Assembly (NCBI GenBank): GCA_014169315.1
Contig: AP022133.1
Location: forward strand, 3,534,001 to 3,598,000
Reading direction: 5' to 3'
Length of the DNA: 64,000 nt
Source: Enterobacter cloacae
GTDB taxonomy: Bacteria > Pseudomonadota > Gammaproteobacteria > Enterobacterales > Enterobacteriaceae
Part shown: piece by piece, positions 59,962 to 64,000 of the stretch
How the letters are laid out: every line of letters begins with the position of its first letter
How positions within the stretch are numbered: the stretch's first letter is position 1
Position numbers and translations under genes: made by a program
Notes under the pieces: generated by a model
Told to the model about the DNA's origin: nothing
What the model saw: the letters and a program-made list of their open reading frames with translations, nothing else
Database searches by the model: none

Positions 59962-60036
59962 CGCTCCCCCCGTGTTATCTCCGTGAAGTGGCCTTCATTG
60001 ACACAAAATCTTTTCCTCTGTATAAAATCCCGCCTT

Positions 60037-60055
60037 AATAATGAGTTTCATTTAC
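60037..60055 (+). promoter_or_regulatory. Probable Fur box
   Basis: AATAATGAGTTTCATTTAC matches 13 of 19 positions of the GATAATGATAATCATTATC consensus and lies 34 bp upstream of the iron-complex binding protein gene. Confidence 0.65.
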
Positions 60056-60088
60056 ATTAAAAATAATTTTAATGACGGGGAGCGTTTA

Positions 60089-61087
60089 ATGAAAAAAATC
60101 ATCTGCGCGTTAAGCCTGGCGTTTGCGTCAGCCAGTTCTGCTCTGGCAACCACGTACCCTCTGACGATTGAAAACTGCGGGTATAAAGAGACATTTACTA
60201 AAGCCCCTGAGCGGGTGGTTGCTCTCGGTCAGAATACCGTCGAGATTTTGCTGCTGTTAGGCCTGCAAAATAACATTACCGCCAGTGCGTTTTGGCCGAC
60301 CAAAGTTCTGCCGCAGCTGGCTGAACAAAATGCAAAAATCAAAACGCTGACGGTAGAAATCCCCACCCTTGAATCAATCCTTGCGCAAAACCCTGATTTT
60401 GTTCCTGCACAACTCCCCCTCTTACTGGGGCCAGAAAGCAAGGTGGCAAAACGTGAAGATTTGGCCACCGTCGGCGTAAACAGCTATTTATCTCCGGGGA
60501 TGTGTGCGACCAAAAAAGCCGCAGGTGATATGTACGGCAGCCGTCAAAAGCTGTGGAATATGACCTTGCTCTATAAAGAGATTGAAGATTTCGCGGCAAT
60601 CTTTAACGTGCAATCTCGTGGCGAAGCACTGATTGCCGATTTCAAAAAACGTGAGAATGACCTGCGTAAAACGTTCAGTAAGAATAAAAAGGATCTCTCT
60701 TTTGTCTTCTGGTTCTCCAGTTCTTCCCCTTCTGCTGATGCTTACGTAGGCGGAAAAAACAGCGCCTCTGGGTTTATCGCCAACGTTCTCGGTGGACATA
60801 ACGCCATCACCTCCGAAACCGAATGGCCGACGGTGGGCTGGGAAAGCATTATCGCCGCGAACCCCGATGTGATCGTGGTCTCCAGCCTGGATCGTAACCG
60901 TTGGGCGCTTGATAATGCTGAAGAAAAAATCAAATTCCTGAAAAGTGATCCTGCCGTCAGCCAGCTGGATGCAGTGAAAAAAGGTCATATTGTGGTGATG
61001 GATGGTCAGGCGATGAACCCGACAATCCGCACGATTTACGGGGCTGAACAAGTGGGTGAACAGCTCAGAAAACTGGGGCTGAACTGA
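60089..61087 (+). CDS. Iron-complex ABC transporter substrate-binding protein (FecB/FepB-like)
   Basis: 332 residues from MKKIICALSL; the frame extends 16 codons upstream into the Fur box region. A signal peptide ends at about residue 21 (SSALA before TTYPL). The class III binding-protein fold is shown by RVVALGQNTVEILLLLG (about 44-60) and WESIIAANPDVIVVSS (about 250-265). Most relatives bind ferric siderophores or related chelates; the substrate cannot be deduced. Its stop overlaps the permease start by one base (TGATG). Confidence 0.88.
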   Translation: MKKIICALSLAFASASSALATTYPLTIENCGYKETFTKAPERVVALGQNTVEILLLLGLQNNITASAFWPTKVLPQLAEQNAKIKTLTVEIPTLESILAQNPDFVPAQLPLLLGPESKVAKREDLATVGVNSYLSPGMCATKKAAGDMYGSRQKLWNMTLLYKEIEDFAAIFNVQSRGEALIADFKKRENDLRKTFSKNKKDLSFVFWFSSSSPSADAYVGGKNSASGFIANVLGGHNAITSETEWPTVGWESIIAANPDVIVVSSLDRNRWALDNAEEKIKFLKSDPAVSQLDAVKKGHIVVMDGQAMNPTIRTIYGAEQVGEQLRKLGLN

Positions 61088-62124
61088 TGACGACGGCCGT
61101 TATTCAGGCGCGACAGGGACTGCTCCTGACCACCTCGTGTTTGCTCGCAACAGTACTGTTGTTCGTGGTCATTGCCCTGAGTGTCAGCGTTGGCGAACTT
61201 TCGATCCCGCTGCAAAACGTCTTTTACACCGTCAGCAATAAAATCGGCCTGACCGATGTTCCCCTCAACCGCATCTACGAGAGCGTGATTTGGGACTTCC
61301 GCCTGAGCCGCGCCCTGGTGGCGGCATGCTGTGGTGCTGGTCTGGCCATCTGCGGAGCAGTGCTGCAAAGCCTGTTGAAGAACGCACTGGCTGAGCCCTA
61401 CGTGCTCGGCGTTTCTGCGGGAGCATCAACAGGTGCGGTTTCTGTGGTCGTATTGGGTATTGGTACCGGTGCGGTTTCTCTCTCCGCGGGCGCATTTGCC
61501 GGGGCATTTGCCGCCTTTGTTTTTGTCGCCTTCCTGACCAACGGCGCTCGCGGCGGCAATGAACGCACCATTCTGGCGGGCGTTGCCGCGTCGCAGCTCT
61601 TCAACGCGATCACCGCTTACACCATCAGTACCTCTGCCAGTGCTCAGCAGGCACGTGATGTGATGTTCTGGCTACTGGGGAGTTTCAGCGGTGTAAGATG
61701 GCCTGAGTTTCAACTGATTCTGGTGGTGGTACCGATTGGGCTTGCCGTTTGCCTCTACTATTCCCGCGCACTGGATGCCTTTACCTTTGGTGATGATGCC
61801 GCCGCCTCTCTGGGTATTGCCGTGCCCTGGGTACGCCTGATCCTCTTTACCACCACTGCACTCATCACCGCGACTATCGTCAGCATGGCTGGCTCTATCG
61901 GCTTTGTGGGGCTGGTTGTGCCGCACGTCATGCGCTTCTTCTTCGGCCCGCTGCACCGCACGTTGCTGATTGCCAGTGCACTGGCCGGGGCGGTCCTGAT
62001 GGTGTTGGCGGATATCGCCTCTCGCATACTGATTGCACCGCAAAGCCTTCCCGTTGGCGTGGTGACGGCTCTGGTTGGCGTACCTTTCTTTGCCGTGATT
62101 ATCTACCGCTCAAGGAATAAGTGA
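61087..62124 (+). CDS. Iron-complex ABC transporter permease (FecCD family)
   Basis: 345 residues with about ten hydrophobic helices. Family motifs are LSRALVAACCGAGLAICGAV (about 75-94), the EPYVLGVSAGASTGA loop (about 103-117) and a GSIGFVGLVVPHVMRFFFGP segment (about 268-287) that contacts the ATPase. It is one subunit type only, so the transporter is probably a homodimer of this permease. It is linked to both neighbours by TGATG overlaps. Confidence 0.9.
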   Translation: MTTAVIQARQGLLLTTSCLLATVLLFVVIALSVSVGELSIPLQNVFYTVSNKIGLTDVPLNRIYESVIWDFRLSRALVAACCGAGLAICGAVLQSLLKNALAEPYVLGVSAGASTGAVSVVVLGIGTGAVSLSAGAFAGAFAAFVFVAFLTNGARGGNERTILAGVAASQLFNAITAYTISTSASAQQARDVMFWLLGSFSGVRWPEFQLILVVVPIGLAVCLYYSRALDAFTFGDDAAASLGIAVPWVRLILFTTTALITATIVSMAGSIGFVGLVVPHVMRFFFGPLHRTLLIASALAGAVLMVLADIASRILIAPQSLPVGVVTALVGVPFFAVIIYRSRNK

Positions 62125-62885
62125 TGAGTATCTCCGCTGAAAATATTACCTGGAAGGTCGGTAAAAAGGTCATCGTCAATAATGTCTCGCTGAACGTTTC
62201 CCGGGGAGAAACAGTTGGGCTACTTGGTCCCAATGGCTGTGGTAAGTCCTCTCTTTTGCGCATTCTGGCAGGCCTGCGTCGCCCGGATACCGGTAGCGTG
62301 ACGCTGGATGGGCAAAACATTGCCCGCATCGCCAAAAAACAGCTGGCACGCCGGGTGGCATTCGTTGAACAGCACAGCATGACTGATGCCAACATGCGGG
62401 TTCGTGATGTGGTAAAACTTGGTCGTATACCGCATCACTCTCCTTTCTCGAACTGGAGCACGCATGATGACGAGGCCGTCACCGCGGCTCTGCAGAGGGT
62501 GGATATGCAGGGAAAAAGTGACCAGGGCTGGCTGAGCCTGTCCGGAGGGGAGCGTCAGCGCGTGCATATTGCCCGCGCACTGGCGCAGACACCCACCGAA
62601 ATCCTGCTGGATGAACCGACTAACCACCTGGACATTCATCACCAGATACAATTAATGCACCTGATCAGCGAGTTACCGGTGACCAGCATTGTGGCTCTCC
62701 ACGACCTCAACCACGCCTCGATGTTCTGTGATTCGTTGATTGTGATGCAGAAAGGGCAAATTGTCGCCACAGGCACGCCGCAGGAGATCTTATCCGAGGA
62801 ATTGCTTTGGGATGTGTTCAGGGTGAAAACCAAAATTGAGATCTCCCCGTACCACGGCAAAAAGCACATTCATTTTATCGTTTAG
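62124..62885 (+). CDS. Iron-complex ABC transporter ATP-binding protein (FecE/FepC-like)
   Basis: 253 residues. Walker A is GPNGCGKSS (about 34-42), signature LSGGERQR (about 137-144), Walker B ILLDEPTNHLDIHHQ and H-loop ALHDLNHA. The ATG at 62124 is favoured over a GTG one codon upstream because AAGGA at 62112-62116 is correctly spaced for it. An MFS gene follows after 11 bp and may belong to the same operon. Confidence 0.9.
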   Translation: MSISAENITWKVGKKVIVNNVSLNVSRGETVGLLGPNGCGKSSLLRILAGLRRPDTGSVTLDGQNIARIAKKQLARRVAFVEQHSMTDANMRVRDVVKLGRIPHHSPFSNWSTHDDEAVTAALQRVDMQGKSDQGWLSLSGGERQRVHIARALAQTPTEILLDEPTNHLDIHHQIQLMHLISELPVTSIVALHDLNHASMFCDSLIVMQKGQIVATGTPQEILSEELLWDVFRVKTKIEISPYHGKKHIHFIV

Positions 62886-62896
62886 GGTCAGGCTGC

Positions 62897-64000
62897 ATGT
62901 CTCTGTTCTCCCTGCGTTCTGCTACAACGCTCTGGCCGCCCGTTTTATTGGGTAGCCAGTTCGTATTTAATATTGGTTTTTACGCAGTTGTTCCCTTCCT
63001 GGCGATATTTTTACGCGACGATATGTTGCTCTCTGGCGGGCTTATCGGGCTGGTGCTGGGGTTACGCACGTTCTCCCAACAGGGTATGTTTATCGTTGGT
63101 GGAGCGCTCTCTGACAAATATGGCGCAAAGATCGTTATCCTCTGCGGCTGCATTATTCGCGTGGCGGGTTATCTCCTGCTGGCATGCGGACAATCCCTGT
63201 TTCCCATCATTCTGGGAGCGTGCCTGACGGGTATCGGGGGGGCACTGTTCTCTCCCTCCATTGAAGCCCTGCTGGCAAAAACGGGGACACAAAGCGAAGC
63301 AAAGGGAAAACGGAGCCGGGCAGAGTGGTTTGCTCTTTTTGCCGTGTGCGGTGAACTTGGAGCGGTCCTGGGCCCGGTTGCCGGCGCGCTGCTGACAGGG
63401 CTGGGCTTCCGTCAGGTGGCGCTGGCAGGTGCTGGAGTGTTTGTCATTGCGCTCGTTGTGCTGTACTTCTGCCTTCCTGCCACACCCCACAGCAAACAGG
63501 TACTAAAGGTGCTTCCCTGGTGGACGACCTTCCGCCAGCCGCGCTTTGTCGCCTTTATCATTGCCTATAGCTCGTGGCTTTTGAGCTATAACCAGCTCTA
63601 TCTGGCGTTGCCGGTAGAGATCCAGCGTTCAGGTGGCAGCGAGCAAGATCTCGGTCCTCTCTTTATGCTGGCTTCAGTACTGATTATCGCTTTTCAGCTT
63701 CCGCTGGCGCGCTTCGCCCGACGCGTGGGTGCCATCAGGATCTTACCGGTGGGTTTTTTGCTGCTCGCCGCCGCCTTTGCGAGCGTCTCCCTGTTCGCCG
63801 CAACAGAGCCGCCGGAAGGCTGGTTACGGTTGTTGCCTTCGGTGTGCCTTGTGACCCTGTTAACGCTGGGCCAAATGCTGCTCGTACCGTCAGCAAAAGA
63901 CCTGATCCCACACTTTGCCGAAGCGTCAACGCTGGGGGCACACTATGGTGCACTCTCTACCGCCGGGGGCTGCGCAGTGCTGGCGGGGAATCTGTTCTTC
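62897..64000 (+). CDS. MFS transporter downstream of the iron ABC operon (C-terminus cut by window end)
   Basis: 368 codons are open from ATG at 62897 to the last base. About ten to eleven hydrophobic helices are seen, with the motif-A loop GGALSDKYGAKIVI (about 68-81) and GPVAGALLTG (about 154-163, motif C-like), fitting a 12-helix exporter of about 400 residues. Its position directly behind a ferric-complex ABC importer suggests siderophore export or drug-type efflux; the substrate is not known. The 11-bp gap to the ATPase supports cotranscription. Confidence 0.8.
   Translation, partial: MSLFSLRSATTLWPPVLLGSQFVFNIGFYAVVPFLAIFLRDDMLLSGGLIGLVLGLRTFSQQGMFIVGGALSDKYGAKIVILCGCIIRVAGYLLLACGQSLFPIILGACLTGIGGALFSPSIEALLAKTGTQSEAKGKRSRAEWFALFAVCGELGAVLGPVAGALLTGLGFRQVALAGAGVFVIALVVLYFCLPATPHSKQVLKVLPWWTTFRQPRFVAFIIAYSSWLLSYNQLYLALPVEIQRSGGSEQDLGPLFMLASVLIIAFQLPLARFARRVGAIRILPVGFLLLAAAFASVSLFAATEPPEGWLRLLPSVCLVTLLTLGQMLLVPSAKDLIPHFAEASTLGAHYGALSTAGGCAVLAGNLFF

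Overview
The window reads as a chromosomal segment of an Enterobacterales bacterium, most like Enterobacter or a close relative (inference). Most proteins match E. coli K-12 families at near-identical length, and the gene order follows the E. coli nrdF–proU–emrRAB–luxS–gshA–alaS–recA–mltB–srl–nor–hyp/hyc–fhlA stretch. Several blocks absent from E. coli K-12 at these sites are inserted: a long-type 2-isopropylmalate synthase with an AraC-type regulator, a zinc ABC transporter, a YbaE/SgrR-like regulator with a NiCoT nickel permease, and an iron-complex ABC operon. Family calls rest on reading the translations against remembered families; no database search was run.

Layout. 1-5.7 kb: end of nrdF, then the osmoprotectant importer proVWX and an intact ygaY-type MFS gene. 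5.7-9.4 kb: emrR(mprA)-emrA-emrB drug efflux. 9.4-11.9 kb: leuA2 and a convergent AraC-type regulator. 11.9-15.2 kb (minus strand): luxS, gshA, yqaA, yqaB, with the sRNA gene micA on the plus strand between luxS and gshA. 15.3-16.3 kb: serV plus four tRNA-Arg(ACG) genes, three lying in a ~238-bp tandem repeat. 16.6-22 kb: csrA, alaS, recX, recA (LexA box) and pncC. 22-24.7 kb: a zinc-type ABC operon behind a Zur-like palindrome, starting with an unannotated 35-codon membrane-peptide ORF. 24.8-26 kb: mltB. 26.2-31.1 kb: the sorbitol operon srlAEBDMRQ. 31.1-35.4 kb: norR divergent from norVW, with three NorR sites.

35.6-39 kb: a 52-codon ORF with an SgrT-like sequence pattern, about 570 bp of repeats and debris, a YbaE/SgrR-family regulator, and a NiCoT nickel permease that lies one base behind hypF. 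39-41.9 kb: hypF and hydN. 42-46.1 kb: ascG, ascF, ascB (beta-glucosides). 46.2-54 kb: formate hydrogenlyase-1 genes hycI to hycA (minus strand). 54.2-59.9 kb: hypABCDE and fhlA (plus strand). 60-64 kb: a Fur-box-preceded iron-complex ABC operon running into an MFS gene cut by the window end.

The strongest functional theme is anaerobic formate hydrogenlyase. FhlA with sigma-54 drives hycA-I, hypA-E and probably hydN-hypF. Here a nickel permease is physically coupled to hypF, so metal supply, maturation and structural genes share one neighbourhood. The most interesting unexplained signals are a nested hairpin that would hide the leuA2 Shine-Dalgarno sequence, the small peptide coupled to the zinc transporter, the SgrT-like ORF near an SgrR-family gene, and the tRNA-derived repeats.
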